64,000 nucleotides of DNA from Codonopsis lanceolata (Eukaryota; Streptophyta; Magnoliopsida; Asterales; Campanulaceae). The number at the start of each line of letters is the position of its first letter. Positions within the stretch are counted from its first letter, which is position 1. This document shows, piece by piece, positions 1-11,335 of the stretch. The stretch spans positions 111,594,168 to 111,658,167 of the forward strand of contig CM028379.1 of assembly GCA_013146195.2 (NCBI GenBank). Reading direction: 5' to 3'. The notes under the pieces were generated by a model. That model ran no database searches and was not told the origin of the DNA. It saw only the letters and a program-made list of their open reading frames with translations. Position numbers and translations under genes: made by a program.

Positions 1-378
1 CCTATGAGTTTCGGCAATGTCTTACTTTGCTTGGCAATTATGATATAAAACACATCTACAAGGAAAAGAATTATGTAGCTGATCGATTAGCCAATGTAGC
101 TCATTCTAATGCTTCTTGAGAGTTCAGATTGGTTTCTCAACTTCCGAGGGAAGTCCGTCGGGCGTTACAACAAAATGGTATGGGGTTGTTTAATTACCGC
201 ACTTTGTAATTTGGTTTTTTATTCCTTCTTAGTCTTTTGATTGTATTTTCTCTTCGAGGTTAGGCTCCTTCGTTCCCGCATTTCGGGTATGCTGGTTGTC
301 CCCCTCTTGCTTGTATCTCCTTATTTATTTATATATTTCGCAGGTGTCGCCCTGCTTCTCCCAACAAAAAAAAAAAGA
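1..378 (+). mobile_element. 3' end of an L1-type LINE (RNase H C-terminus, 3' UTR, poly-A)
   Basis: The frame from base 3 to the stop at 117-119 reads as the end of an RNase H domain (RVT_3 type), with the closing motif KNYVADRLANVAH. This is the counterpart of ANSVADALANLG in the LINE at 34641-40312. The 3' UTR shares phrases with that LINE (GGCTCCTT, TGCTGGTTGTCCCCCTC and a GTCGCCCTGC/GTGCCGCCCC block) and ends in an A-run at about 366-378. The two are therefore related elements of one LINE family. The rest of this copy lies outside the window. Confidence 0.8.
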
Positions 379-1260
379 GAGAGATGAGAGAATCAATGTT
401 ACGGGTAAGGCCGGCACTGTTTGGGTTTAGTTTTTATTTTTTAGTTTGAACCCTCAACTTTTAACATTGAGAGTAAAACCATTCAACTTAATAAGAGTAT
501 TTTGGTCTTTTCAATGATTTCCATCCAACATAACGGACAAAAATGACTCAAGTGACCTTATTGAATGTCTAAGCCAAGTAGAGTGATTAAATTGAGGAAA
601 AAAAAAGTAGAGTGTGCTTAATGACTATTGGCCGAAAGTAGGGTGACCAAATTGAGATTTAAACCATACAAAAATAGAAAATAGAAAATGGACAATTTTT
701 TAGGATGTCCCTAGAAAATCAATAAGAACCATCTTTTTTTTAATAAGGTCCATCTTTTTTTAATCTCACAATTACAAATAATTTTTTTGCTAATTGATAT
801 GAAAGAAAAAAAAAGTTTTAAAATAGAAAATAGACAATGTTTAGGATGTCCCTAGAAAATGTTACGGAAAACTATTTATGAATAAATACAAAAAAACATA
901 TTATAATATTACTGCACATATTGAATATAAAATAGTGTTGAACTTTAAGTTATTTTTCTTTAGTAACCCTCAATTTATCATTAATGGTGTCAAATCAATG
1001 TCTATCTTTTTTCGATCTCACAATTACAAATAAAAAATTTGATAATTTATATGAAAAAAAAATGTTTTAAAATAGAAAATTGACAATGGTTAGGATGTCC
1101 CTAAATAATATAGTTGACGTACTAATTTTAGAACGTAGTAAGCATTTATTAAAATTATAATTTATAAAGAGTGTGCACAAACTTTATTTATATTTCTAAC
1201 CATTTATTTGTTGAGTGAAATATTGTGTGTGTAAGTAAATATGTGCAATTGTGAAAGGGG
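379..1260. repeat. AT-rich non-coding stretch with diverged direct repeats
   Basis: No gene is visible. A block of about 95 bp at 763-858 (CTCACAATTACAAATAA ... GGATGTCCCTAGAAAAT) recurs in diverged form at 1017-1108. Its last part also occurs at about 670-716. The spacing is uneven, so this is a dispersed direct repeat and not a clean tandem array. Confidence 0.5.
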
Positions 1261-1265
1261 GTAGA

Positions 1266-1453
1266 GAGTGTCCGAACGTTTGGAAAATGACTTACGGAAA
1301 ATGAATCCGTAAGTCATTTTCCGGAAAAAAAGCCTTCATTTTCCGTTGACTCGGAAAACCTTTTACGTTGACTGCATTTTCTTAATGTTACCAAACACCG
1401 AAAAATGAGAAAAACGTTTTCCGAAAGTTATTTTCCGTAAAACAAACGGAGCC
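1266..1453. mobile_element. Short inverted-repeat element (MITE-like)
   Basis: The outer ends are imperfect inverted repeats: TGTCCGAACGTTTGGAAAATGA on the left, and the complement of a right end that reads GGCTCCGTTTGTTTTACGG. Inside the left end is a perfect 16-bp hairpin, GGAAAATGACTTACGG at 1282-1297 paired with 1307-1322 across a 9-nt loop. GGAAAA/TTTTCC blocks recur through the element. I found no clear target duplication, so the superfamily is uncertain; hAT-like is one guess. Confidence 0.5.
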
Positions 1454-1499
1454 AAGACAAGTTAAATAAGACACGTTAGTTAAATATGGTTTTTTCGAT

Positions 1500-1816
1500 A
1501 TCTTAGTATTAATTCTAGGCATTTCTAGCTATGTTGAAAAGATAAGTAAGACACGTTAGTTAAATATGGTTTGATATGGTTTAGTTTGATTTTTTGGTTT
1601 ATATAAATCGTTTTTAATCAACCTAACCAATATTAAAAATAACAATAAAAATAAAATTTTAGTTTGGAATTAACATCAAAATTAGAAAATAACATATTAA
1701 AAATAAATTATCATAAAGAAAACAATACAAATTCCAAAATAATCACAAACAATTTAAAAAATAATAGTTTTCCAATAATTAATATTGTATTTGGTTTAGT
1801 ATATATATATATATAT
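1500..1816. repeat. Dispersed repeat, copy 1 (matches 26487-26805)
   Basis: About 315 bp nearly identical to 26487-26805, starting near TTAGTATTAATTCTAGGC and ending in both places in a TA/TG microsatellite. A short piece of its left part (GACACGTTAGTTAAATATGG) is also duplicated just upstream, at about 1470-1490. Apparent ORFs inside are low-complexity Asn/Lys/Ile strings and not genes. Confidence 0.7.
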
Positions 1817-1825
1817 GTGTGTGTG

Positions 1826-2230
1826 TATAAGAAAAGCAATTGGAGAACGATCCATTATTATCCTCAATAACTATTTTTGTTGGTTTTTTCGATCAATGTA
1901 CATGATGATCAATGTGTAAATAGAAATTCTACAAACAGCTGTCAAACATTTAAGGAAGTCATTCAATTATTCCACAAGGCATTTAAAGCATACAGATATT
2001 ATGTAGATAACTGGGTAGACACAGCCACCCAACTTAAATGCACCATATTATTATTAGTTTGTCAATAGTCATGAACACGACGGTGATTAACTCGTCTTAA
2101 AATAAATTACGTTTTAGCAACAAAAAAATTGGTTCAAAATAAATGACGTTTTGCGATATTAAGACAAATTTATCCACATTTACCAAAATTGCCCTTATTG
2201 ATTACTCTCTAATTAAATGTTACGCTAGAA
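1826..2230 (-). pseudogene. 5' fragment of the lectin receptor kinase gene (copy C)
   Basis: From about 1826 rightwards the sequence follows the start and upstream region of copies A (18496 onward) and B. On the minus strand it keeps only the start of the signal peptide (MDRSPIAFL, against MDLSPIAFL in A and B) and about 370 bp of leader and promoter. The coding part is cut off at the microsatellite at 1801-1825. The flank carries small insertions relative to A, for example near 1893-1920. It cannot make a receptor; it is a third, older relic of the same gene family. Confidence 0.75.
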
Positions 2231-3164
2231 ATGTTTTAATACATTGAAAATATGAAAGTTTATTTTCTAATTAGATACGTGGAAATGTTGCGTCACATCA
2301 GTTTTGTTAATTGAGTCCTTGTTTGCCTGTCTTGTCCTTATTTGGACGGCACGACCCGCGATCCCTCCTCGGGGTCGGGGTTGGGTCGTTGCAATGCTAC
2401 TAAATTTAGAGTCTCCAACTGTTATATCCCAATATGCATTATTATTTCTAATTATGCAACTAAATTTACCTTCTTGGGATCGTATAGACAAAAAATGCCT
2501 CTAGCCTTATATTGTAGAAAGCATGCAAGTTCTACAAATGGAATCTAGCTAACTAAGAATTCTTACAGGTATGTATGTCAGGTAATGTTGAAGGTGCATT
2601 GCAATCTGGAAGAAATCAAGAGGCTTCACCCCAGGTAATTTTGGAAGACTGATTTGTGTGTCTCCCGGTCCTCTATTCGTTAGCTATTAACTTCCAATGA
2701 AGTTATGCTCGAAAAGGGTATATAAAGTATTCATAATTTTTAAACATGATTAACTGAAAGTACGTGGTATTTGATTGATAGCAACAACAACAGGAGAAGC
2801 AATGGCAAGACTCAACAACAACAGGAGAAGCCAACTGACACCAAAAATGGGCCAGTCAAATACTCTTTTGTGATATTTTCTTAGGTATAGTTAGTAGTAT
2901 AGTTTTCTCTGGAGGATTTGGGGTGGGTTCTTTTCTTATGGTTAATTTATTGATGTATTTATTTATAGTTGAATCAGAGATGCATAACATATGGACATTG
3001 AGAATATTAATGAATATTGTCCTATTCTCAACATTTTTGTAGCTGAATTGGTGCATAATATGAATTGAGATATTGTTATTTACTTCAAAAAAACACAACC
3101 AAAATTGCTTGTGCTAGGTGCGGGTTCGAACTGGAACAAAATGCGGTTTTAATTTTTTTAAAAA
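2231..3164. other. Unassigned stretch
   Basis: I recognise no gene here. 2780-2840 holds a short near-duplicate of AACAACAACAGGAGAAGC. 2570-2640 has a splice-like layout (GTATGT and GGTAATTTTGG around a short open segment), which could be an exon remnant of the CACTA element whose end lies at 3554. That link is a guess. Confidence 0.3.
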
Positions 3165-3554
3165 TATATATATATATTTCAACGTTTTTCAAACGGATAT
3201 TACACTTTTTACAACGTTTTTCAGAAAATGTAGTTGTAGAGCTTTTAGAACGTTTTTAGAAAATATTGTCTTAGGGCTGTTGCAATGTTTTTTTTAGAAA
3301 ACATTGTATTAGAGATTTTACAACATTTTACAAAACGTTGTCATTTGTTTTCCACATCGTTTTTTGTAAACGTTGTATAATAGAATTCAAGGAATAAAAT
3401 GTTGTTGTGAATGGACATATCACAACGTTTTCCAAAACGTTGTAAAAAATAGAGACCAATTACAACCTTGCTTTTCACAACGTTTTGAGAAACGTTGTGA
3501 AACATCTATCACAACGTTTTTTAAACGTTGTTAAAGCCCTTTTTTGTTGTAGTG
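3165..3554 (-). mobile_element. Terminus of a CACTA (En/Spm) transposon with palindromic subterminal repeats
   Basis: Read on the minus strand, the end at 3554 is CACTACAACAAAAAAGGGC, the hallmark CACTA terminus. Next to it are many copies of the core AACGTT, several arranged as palindromes: ACAACGTTTT at 3422-3431 with its complement at 3434-3443, another at 3477-3499 and another at about 3510-3532. Dense subterminal repeats of this kind bind the transposase in CACTA elements. The partner end is not in the window, so this is one end of a truncated or large element. It interrupts the Copia reverse transcriptase at 3555. Confidence 0.75.
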
Positions 3555-4315
3555 ATTTGATGAATGCAAATCCCAGCCTGTGATCTAGCAATCTCAATTC
3601 CTAGAAAGAACTTGAGAGGACCAAGAACTTTGATATTGAATTGACTATGCAAAAAGGATTTCACTTGAGAAATCACAGAGTGGTGAGATCGTGTGATGAG
3701 TATATCATTTACATAAACCAAAATAGTTGTGAAAGAATCATCTCTAACTAGAATGGAAATGGTGTTATCATTTTTGGACTCAAGAAACCCAAAGTAGTGA
3801 AGAGCAGAGGAAAACATTCTGTACCATTGCCTTGGTGCTTGCTTCAGGCCATTAAGAGACTTACTAAGCTTGCACACAACTGGAACAAAACAAGTAGATT
3901 GAAAGCTAGCAGGAGGAGAATAACCCTGAGGAATCTACATATAGACTTCTTCATATAAGTCCCCATGCAAGAATGCATTTGCAACATCCATTTGAGAAAG
4001 ATGCCAACCCCTAAGAGCAGTTATGGCCAAGAAAAGCCTCACTGTAGTCATCTTAGCTACTAGGGAAAATGTCTCAAAGTAGTCTTCACCCTCTGTCTGT
4101 GTAAAACCCTTTGCAATAAGCCTAGCCTTGTATTTGTCCAAAGAACCATCACGATTATATTTGAGCCTAAACACCCCCTTGCATCCTATTGGTTTCTTAT
4201 TTAGAGGTAATTCCTGTAAATCCCAAGTATTATTGGATTCTAGATCACTAAGTTTTGAAGCCCTGGCCTTGCAGCAGTTATGATCTTTTAAAGCCTGATT
4301 GTAACTGGAAGGCAC
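3555..4315 (-). pseudogene. Copia reverse transcriptase (RVT_2), truncated
   Basis: The N-terminal part (4315 down to 3935) has the typical NTWDLQELP, YKARLIAKGFTQ and QMDVANAFLHGDL motifs. After a short break the frame continues at 3877 with KSLNGLKQAPRQWY and the catalytic YVDD box, here YVNDI, so one catalytic Asp is Asn. The match stops at the residues GICIHQ, where the CACTA terminus begins. The domain is therefore broken in two ways, by an active-site change and by loss of the C-terminus. Confidence 0.88.
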
Positions 4316-4331
4316 AGTTAGAGCAGAGATA

Positions 4332-5430
4332 CTAGGAGAAGTAGGAAGAATAAATGGCAGAATAGGAAAGAGGAGACTCTAACCTGGAAGAGCAAGAAGT
4401 TTTAGTAAATTGATAAGGAAGACCAGTATAATGTTGATACTTGTTTAGCACAAATTTCTGTCTCACATGTCTAAAAGGAGTAAGTGAAGGAGGACCAGAA
4501 GAGCTGAGATCAGAATCTGCAGAATTGGATGGATCGGAAGGGCTAGGACAAGAATCTGTAGGACTGGACATACCCTCTGTGGAAGGAGAACTAGAAATAG
4601 CAAAGGGAGAAGGAGAGGGAGAGACAGAAGGACTTGGAGTAGTGGAGGATTCAGAAATAGTAGCATCATAGGAAGATGAAAGAGGAGTGAACATAGGAAC
4701 CAAAAAGTCTGAGATAGAGAAGGAAGGTTGAGAGAATGGAAACTGATCTTCATGAAAGAATACATCTCTTGATCAGAAGATTTTATGAGTTGTTAGGTCA
4801 TACAGCTTGTAGGCCTTTTTACCATAAGGATAACATAGGAAAATGCATTTGGAAGCTATTGGAGAGAAGTTGTTTGTTTGAGGCTGAAGATTAGATGCAA
4901 AACAAAGACAACCAAGAACCCTTCAATGAAGTGTATGTGGGAGGTTTTTGAAACAAAACTTCATATGGGGTTTGAAAGAAAGAACTGAACTGGGAGTTCT
5001 GTTGAGCATATAGGTAGCAATAAGAATGCAATCCCCCCAGAACTTAATAGGCAAATGAGCCTGAAACCTAAGGGCTCTAGCAACATTTAACAAATGTCTC
5101 TGTTTCCTCTCTACTCTTCCATTTTGCTGTGGTATTTCAACACAAGAACTTTATTGTTCTATTTCTAGGGATGTGAGAAGGGTAGCTAGGGCAGTGTTAA
5201 AAAATTATGTTACATTATCTGACCTAACTGCCTTGACAGATGTATATAATTGAGTTTTAATGAATGTAAGGAAGAAGGTGAAATAGAACAAGACATGAGA
5301 TTTTGAAGTGAGTAGATAAGTCTAGGTAGTCCTAGAATAATTATCTACTATAGTAAGAAAGGAGTAGCAACCATTATATGTTTTATGTCTATAAGGACCC
5401 TAGACATCACAGTGAATAAGAGCAAATGGT
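4332..5430 (-). pseudogene. Copia integrase core/C-terminus and Ser/Pro-rich linker
   Basis: On the minus strand near 5150-4980 the sequence reads PQQNGRVERKQRHLLNVA and then LPIKFWGD, with YMLNRTPSSVL after it. This is the end of a Copia integrase core. It is followed by the conserved FGCLCF-like and SRDVFFHE blocks, each interrupted by stops. 4703-4332 is a Ser/Pro-rich low-complexity segment, the usual spacer between integrase and reverse transcriptase. The part nearest 5430 is too degraded to place the first catalytic residues. Confidence 0.8.
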
Positions 5431-6240
5431 TCACATGCATGAGTGAAACTTAAAGGAAATGAAATTCTGCACTGTTTTGCCAAAACGACAAGGTTCACAT
5501 ACATAAGTAATAATGTTTCTTACATGAAATAGAAAATGTTGTATAGTGGAAAGGGGAACATGGCCTAGTCTCAGATGCCATAGAGATTTAAATATAGAAG
5601 TAACAGTTGAAGCAACGGAACCAGGGCATGAAGATCTAGCAAGAAGAGAAGATATATATGTCATGCAAGTCAAGTTTATACAGGTCTCTTTCCAATTTAC
5701 CAATCCCCTTTAGGCTCCTGCTGACTGAGTCCTGAAATAAACAGTAAGAAGGGAAGAAGGAAACACATTAAGGATGGAGGGAAACCAGTTTACTCACAGA
5801 TAACAAATTGAAAGTAAATTCAGGAGCATATAGAACATTAACAAGGGTGATGCCAAGAGGTAGAATGTCTTTACCAAAATGAGTGATGGAAACAGTATAT
5901 CCATTTGGCAAACCAGTAATGGAAGAGAAAGGAATAGGATAAACAATTAAATCATAGGAGAAGGTTATATGATCGGAAGCTCCTGAATCTATAATCCATT
6001 CATGCGCATTCTTGGCTTTAAAACTTTGATGAGCAGAACCAATAATACTAGGAAATATACATGACTTACCTGCAAATTAAGTATTAGATGCAACAGATGG
6101 TGTAGAAAAATGCTGATTGAGCATACTCAATAGTTGATTGTAATGATCTTCAGGTATGGAAATATGTCCAGCTCCAGAAGATTGTTGCTCAATTGGTGTA
6201 ACAACAACATTTGCAAGGGAACTAGTATTGGTTCTTGCAC
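5431..6240 (-). pseudogene. Copia protease and GAG-pre-integrase region
   Basis: The minus strand around 5990 reads WIIDSGASDHITFSYD, the aspartic protease active-site block, followed by the usual Copia region ending in LLSVSK-like sequence. 5703-5431 gives WHLRLGHVPLSTIQ and CEPCRFGKTVQ, the zinc-binding HHCC/GAG-pre-integrase motif. Stops separate the pieces. Confidence 0.8.
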
Positions 6241-6267
6241 TTGATTTGTTCTCTACATCCTTACTCT

Positions 6268-6624
6268 TTAGATTATGGGCATTTTGGCTGGATCATGTTT
6301 GATTCCATGCAATTTGTGCCAATCTAGAAAACCAAAAATGAAGAAACAAGTTTCCTTGGCATGTCCTGTACCTCCACAGTTAGTACAAATGTGATGAGTC
6401 TTTAAACTTGGCTTTTTCCCTGAATTACCATAGGTTGTGTTTTGAGAGGAAGGATTCTTGGCATACAAAGTTATAGTCACATTAGTGTCAAAATAAGTAG
6501 GTACAGAAGCATGCAACACTGAACATTCCTTGAATTTTTCATCTTGCATCAACAAGGCCAATGTATTACTCATGTTTGGCAAAGGAGATTTTGTCAAATC
6601 GTGCTCCTTATTCCAAAATAATAG
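6268..6624 (-). pseudogene. Copia gag C-terminal part with CCHC zinc knuckle
   Basis: The frame 6597-6268 contains CTNCGGTGHAKETC, a canonical C-x2-C-x4-H-x4-C zinc knuckle of Copia gag. Upstream it joins the gag N-terminal part at 10315 once the inserted LTR is taken out. The join is off by one base, so gag was already frameshifted or has decayed since. Confidence 0.82.
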
Positions 6625-9600
6625 TGTAACAACCCGACCCTGACTCCAATGCGGAATCCCAAGGTCGTGCCATCAAGACAAGCTAAGAGACGGACAAGCA
6701 CCTACTAGGAATAATCGTGCGAGTCAAAAGTTGAACCAACAAGCTCAAAACCGGAATGTAAAGCCACAACGGCAAAACGAAACAACAAAAACTAAAATCT
6801 GCGGAAGCAAATCATAAGTGGAACCCAAGCCTTTAATCCTAAACCAAGGAACGCAAGGCTGAGAGACAACTATCTCTCGACAAATCTACGACGCACGTGA
6901 CGCAACATTGCGCACGAGCAACAAACCATCGGCAACCAAAGGCCGGCGAACCAACAAGATCCCAACCTTATAAACAGCCACTCAACGGCTAAAACATGTT
7001 GAAGAGACAATTCGACTATAAGAATCATATTTCAAATGCTAAACAACTAAACCAAGATCTAACGACTAAAGTTGTCGGAGATAGAAACAACAATAACTCA
7101 ATACAAGAATGAGCGAGCTAAACCTTGCTTGAAATGACAACAAGAATAACTTCTAAAAGATACAATAGCTCGACCATACTAGTCGGCTCCCAAACAACAC
7201 AACAAAAGAATACTAATATAATCTACCCAAGTAAAGTCTACATAACTTTACATCCGTGTCTCACAAATAAATAACAACAATAATAATAATAATAACTCCA
7301 AGCTTATTGCCCGGAAGACCACCTGCTAGAAATCACTATCCGAAGTCGCCACGTGTACTAACGGGATCACTGCACACACTAAGGAAAACAAATACACGGA
7401 GTGAGTCATAATGACCCAATAAGTTACTAAATGCAATTGTATGACATAGTATGGCATGGCATGGCATAATGCACAGGCATATGTAAGAATCGTGGTATCG
7501 TAATAGTATACCAATTATAAACATGTACAAGTCGTCAAAGTACATAATCACACATGAACCACATAGCACATTGTCTTTCACATAATGCTTATAAATAGTC
7601 ATGTATAACAAGAAACATGAATCGAGTTCAAACGGTGTCAAAATATGGGTCTAACCCTCAATTGATCATATTATTGGTTCAATCCTCAAATGATCACAAC
7701 TCATCAGTTTTCTTTAATGAGTACTCGTTACCTTCATCCAACCCTAGGATGAGAAATGGGAGCTCGATATCAGGCTAGATGCGCTAACATAAGACCACAT
7801 TCCATTATTGGCCAAATAGTGAGGAGAAAAGGACCCAATGCGGCAATTCATAGCGATTGTTCCCAAGGCTATGAATCGTCCCATTGCCAACACAACGACC
7901 AAGACGCCAGCTAGACTCAAACCAAGATGCTCAAGTAGATATTTACTTGAATAAACAAATAAAGACCAAGTCCGTCACGAGCGGACTCATCAAATCAAGT
8001 AGGTCATAATGCTCTACAAAACCCAATAAACAATGCACATAATTGTACACACTTAACATGTTCAACTAACTTGTAAGTTTAGTCCAAGAACCATATATTG
8101 AGGTACTCATAATCCTCAAGTCATCACCCAATCAAGAATAACATATAAGCTCAATAAATCACAATATAGTCCTCTACTCAAGATTAAACCAAAGACTATT
8201 ATTTTAGTCTAAGAACAACCATAAACCAAGACTTAGTATTTAGTCTATACATAAAAGCATACCGGACTCAACCATAATCCTAACCGTCGTATATAATCGA
8301 CATCCTCAAGACCATTCTCATGAATGACAAGAGTCCAAATCCCGCAAGTGTTTTCATGTACACTTTACCAAATTCCCTAGAGAGAATTCATTCAATAATC
8401 ATTACTAAATGGTACTCGAGACCATAAGTTGGTCTCTAATGCTCTGTGCTCTAACGAGCACACTCTAAATACATTTCCAAGAGTCGCTCCCGACTATTCA
8501 AATCTCGAGCTCTAGTGGCTCTTTAATACGGCTTGCTAACTAGGTAAAGCGTCACCTAATGTTCATCATCAAAGTCTCTAACACATCGGTGTCATAATTG
8601 AACACAAATTAAGGTACTCGGGTCCTCACAAACGTAATCAAATGAAACCCAAACATCGTAGGATTTCAACCCAAGTTCATTAACACTTTATTGAACTTAT
8701 ATTGACTCTGTTGAGTCTTAATACTAAGTTTCATTCTTTACCCATTTCATCAAACCCAACATTAACACCCATTTCAAATTTATAACAATTTCCCCAATAA
8801 TTCGGGCTTGATTCACAAGCCCTAAAATTCATAAAAACTCAACATAAATCATAACCCATTTCTTACAACACACAATATCATTCACATCATCTTATTCATG
8901 ACATTAACAAGTTCATACTTCCAAAAATCCCCAAAATGGGCATACATAGCATACCAAGTGTTCATTGCCCACAAATAGCACATAGATTGTTTTCCTTAGG
9001 GCCAATGAACCAAAATCAAAATAAAGTAACTTACCTAGCTTGGATGAAAACTCCAAAGAATGAAAATCCGATCGGTGAAGTTGTTCTAGTCGTCGAGGGC
9101 TTCAAGAATCCGAAGTTTGAAGGCAATCCGACGGTTGGATCTCCATGGATCGAAGAGAGAAGAAGGCTAGGGCTCAAAGCCCCCAAGAACTCTATCTCTC
9201 TCTCTCTCTCTAAAATGTATAATGAAGGGGAAGAAATGAGGAGGATTTTCTGAAAACTAGAAAGGGTTTGGGTATATATACCTCCACAAACCAAAAGGGC
9301 AAAATATGGAATTCCTTGGTACAATTAGTGAACATTAGATGAAATCAACCACTAATTCCACCTTAATTAACTTCCAACTAATGTTAGGACATGATTAGGA
9401 CTAAGCATGTGACGTCAGGAAAGGTTTAGAGGGGGTTTAATGAGGGTAGGATAGGTATTTCTCGTCAAATCACAAAACAGGGCAAGATAGTGTCGGGGGA
9501 CCATGCGGTCGCATGGTCCTCAACCCATGCAAGCGCATGCTCCATGGCTTCTTCCCATCCAACATTCTGCTTACCTTGCGGGGGCAAGGTCTTTCCCCCT

Positions 9601-10314
9601 TGCGGTTGCAAGCTCTCCAGTGCTCAAAAGGTCTAGAATTCAACCTAAAATGACCTCAAACACTCAACCAAACCAAACAAGGTTCAAACCCCATTCAAAG
9701 TAGGTCTAGAACTCCCACAGAACACTCACAAACAACCCCCAAAACAACTTGTAGCGAAACCGGAATAAGTTGCAACAACGTGCAACCGAAACGATGAATG
9801 AACTAGTAATTGTACGAGCAATGAAAGGAGACTTAAAGCAAGTCTAAAGGCTAATGAAGAATCTTGAATACTTCTAGAAAGTTGAATAACAACTAGGAGA
9901 ATAAGAACTCCAAAGAAGAGGCGATTACGCGACTCAACCTCGAACTACGCAATAGAGACGAATGCTATCTCCAAAGCTTCCAAATCATCAATAGACTTAA
10001 GGAACACCTCCAACTTGAAGTCTAATACATCTAAACATGTTAATCAATCATCATGTAAAGGTCTAGGACCAAAGCGAGGTCACGAACACAATACGCAAGC
10101 AAACTCTCAATCGCGTCGCATTCCGACTATCGTCGAATTACGATTTGTGACTTTAGCAAGTCAACAACTATAGGGCATCTCTTAATAGTATTTTGGTATT
10201 AATGTGATCTCTCAAACACATCTAGTCAATCTCACCAACCAATCATACAACCAATAAAAGAAGAATTACGAGCATGGCATGTAAACCGAGCTAACCAAAG
10301 AATGGGATGTTACA
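6625..10314 (-). mobile_element. Probable solo LTR (about 3.7 kb, Ty3/Gypsy-like) inserted in Copia gag
   Basis: The insert begins TGTAACAACCCGACC and ends GGGATGTTACA, i.e. TG...CA with a 7-bp inverted end. Flanking 5-mers are AATAG and AAGAG, a target duplication with one mismatch. No polyprotein or second LTR copy is visible inside. On the minus strand, around 9290-9050, there is a TATA-like GTATATATA, a (CT) tract, a leader and a GGTAAGTT donor-like site, as expected for an LTR transcribed from the minus strand. Termini of this type and length occur in Tekay/Del-like chromoviruses; the lineage is my inference. ORFs inside are chance. Confidence 0.65.
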
Positions 10315-10960
10315 AAGAGTCATTTAGGCCAATTAGAAATTGTGTAACATGTTGAAGTGGTGTATATTCATCCATTTTCTTTATAGCCTCACATAAACAG
10401 GTACATACACATTTTGGCATGTTGATAACTTGTTCAAATTCGTCCCAAATTGACCTAAATTTTGTAAAATACGCTTGAATTGACATTGATCCCTGCTGTA
10501 ACATCATTAATTCCTTCTTAATATGAAAAACTTGTGGAGCATTTCCGTGAGTAAATCTACACTCCATGTCTTCCCAGATTTCCTTAGTTGTTTTAAAATA
10601 TACCAAACTAGCACCAATCTCTGGCGAAACAACATTCAAAAGCCATGATGTAACCATGTCATTACATCGTTGCCAGTGAGAGATGTATTTAGATTGATTA
10701 TTAGGTTTCTTACTTAGTCCTGTAACTATACCCAATTTAAGATTTGAAGAGAAATCAATTACCATTGCGCATTTCCATTGACTTTATTTCGTATTGAGAT
10801 GAGCTTGAGATATGAGACTCATTCCTGGATGATCGTTGGGATACAAGTATAATGGATGTGAAGACGGAAGAACAAGATTGGCTTTAGCTAAATAGTATTC
10901 ATCCGTCTCTGTGTTCTGTGTGGATTGAGAAGCTGTGGTAGTGGTTTCTTCAGCTATTGT
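10315..10960 (-). pseudogene. Copia gag N-terminal part
   Basis: Around 10860-10790 the minus strand reads PLYLYPNDHPGMSLISQ, the N-terminal gag block of plant Copia elements. A stop/frameshift near 10785 follows, and then the frame 10765-10313 has the gag core (KYISHWQRCNDMVTSWLLN, KEIWEDMECRF, FTKFRSIWDEFEQ, FLIGLNDS). It ends where the LTR at 10314 is inserted. Confidence 0.85.
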
Positions 10961-11001
10961 TGAAGAAATTGATAATCGAATTGAATTTGCGGAACTAAAA
11001 A

Positions 11002-11014
11002 TGCTCTGATACCA
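11002..11014 (-). other. Copia primer-binding site (initiator Met tRNA)
   Basis: On the minus strand the sequence is TGGTATCAGAGCA, complementary to the 3' end of initiator Met tRNA. It directly follows the TTCTTCA end of the LTR. Its position fixes the element's orientation and 5' LTR boundary at 11015. Confidence 0.88.
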
Positions 11015-11335
11015 TGAAGAATTTTGAGTATAGAAAGAAAAGATATTTTTATTTTTGTATTTCTTAAATTGTTACAACGGCGAGATCACGTTAATATGCA
11101 AGAGACCCTAACAAACAAACTACCACACACAGATTTACAATAAGCTCCTTTGAGATTCTTCAGGACTGCAGTCAAAACCCAAGTCTTCATTTGAGCTTTG
11201 TGATGCTTTCTAAGAAGTACACTCGTCACCCTTATGTTTAGATGAAGCCTTGTCCTTTGTATTCTTGCCATCATCATTAAGTCGTACCATTATTATCACT
11301 GGGTAAAATTTTGTGATTTTTCCCGTCCAGTCAAT
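11015..11335 (-). repeat. 5' LTR of the Copia element
   Basis: This is the sequence immediately upstream (minus strand) of the primer-binding site, ending TTCTTCA. The outer edge is not fixed, because the 3' LTR is lost and there is nothing to align to; about 11335 is an estimate from where sequence character changes. Confidence 0.55.

Larger units (their letters stand above)
3555..11335 (-). mobile_element. Degenerate Ty1/Copia LTR retrotransposon, nested
   Basis: Minus-strand order is LTR, primer-binding site, gag, protease, integrase and reverse transcriptase, which is the Copia order. Two other elements break it: an LTR inserted in gag (6625-10314) and a CACTA end that cuts off the rest of the reverse transcriptase, RNase H and the 3' LTR at 3554. 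The pol region contains several stops and frameshifts, so the element is dead. Confidence 0.88.

Noticed and set aside
4441..4671. Acidic Gly/Glu-rich plus-strand ORF
   Set aside because: Antisense shadow of the Ser/Pro-rich linker of the Copia polyprotein.
7326..7641. Hydrophobic small ORFs inside the 3.7 kb LTR
   Set aside because: No domain, overlapping frames and AT-rich composition; expected by chance in a long LTR.
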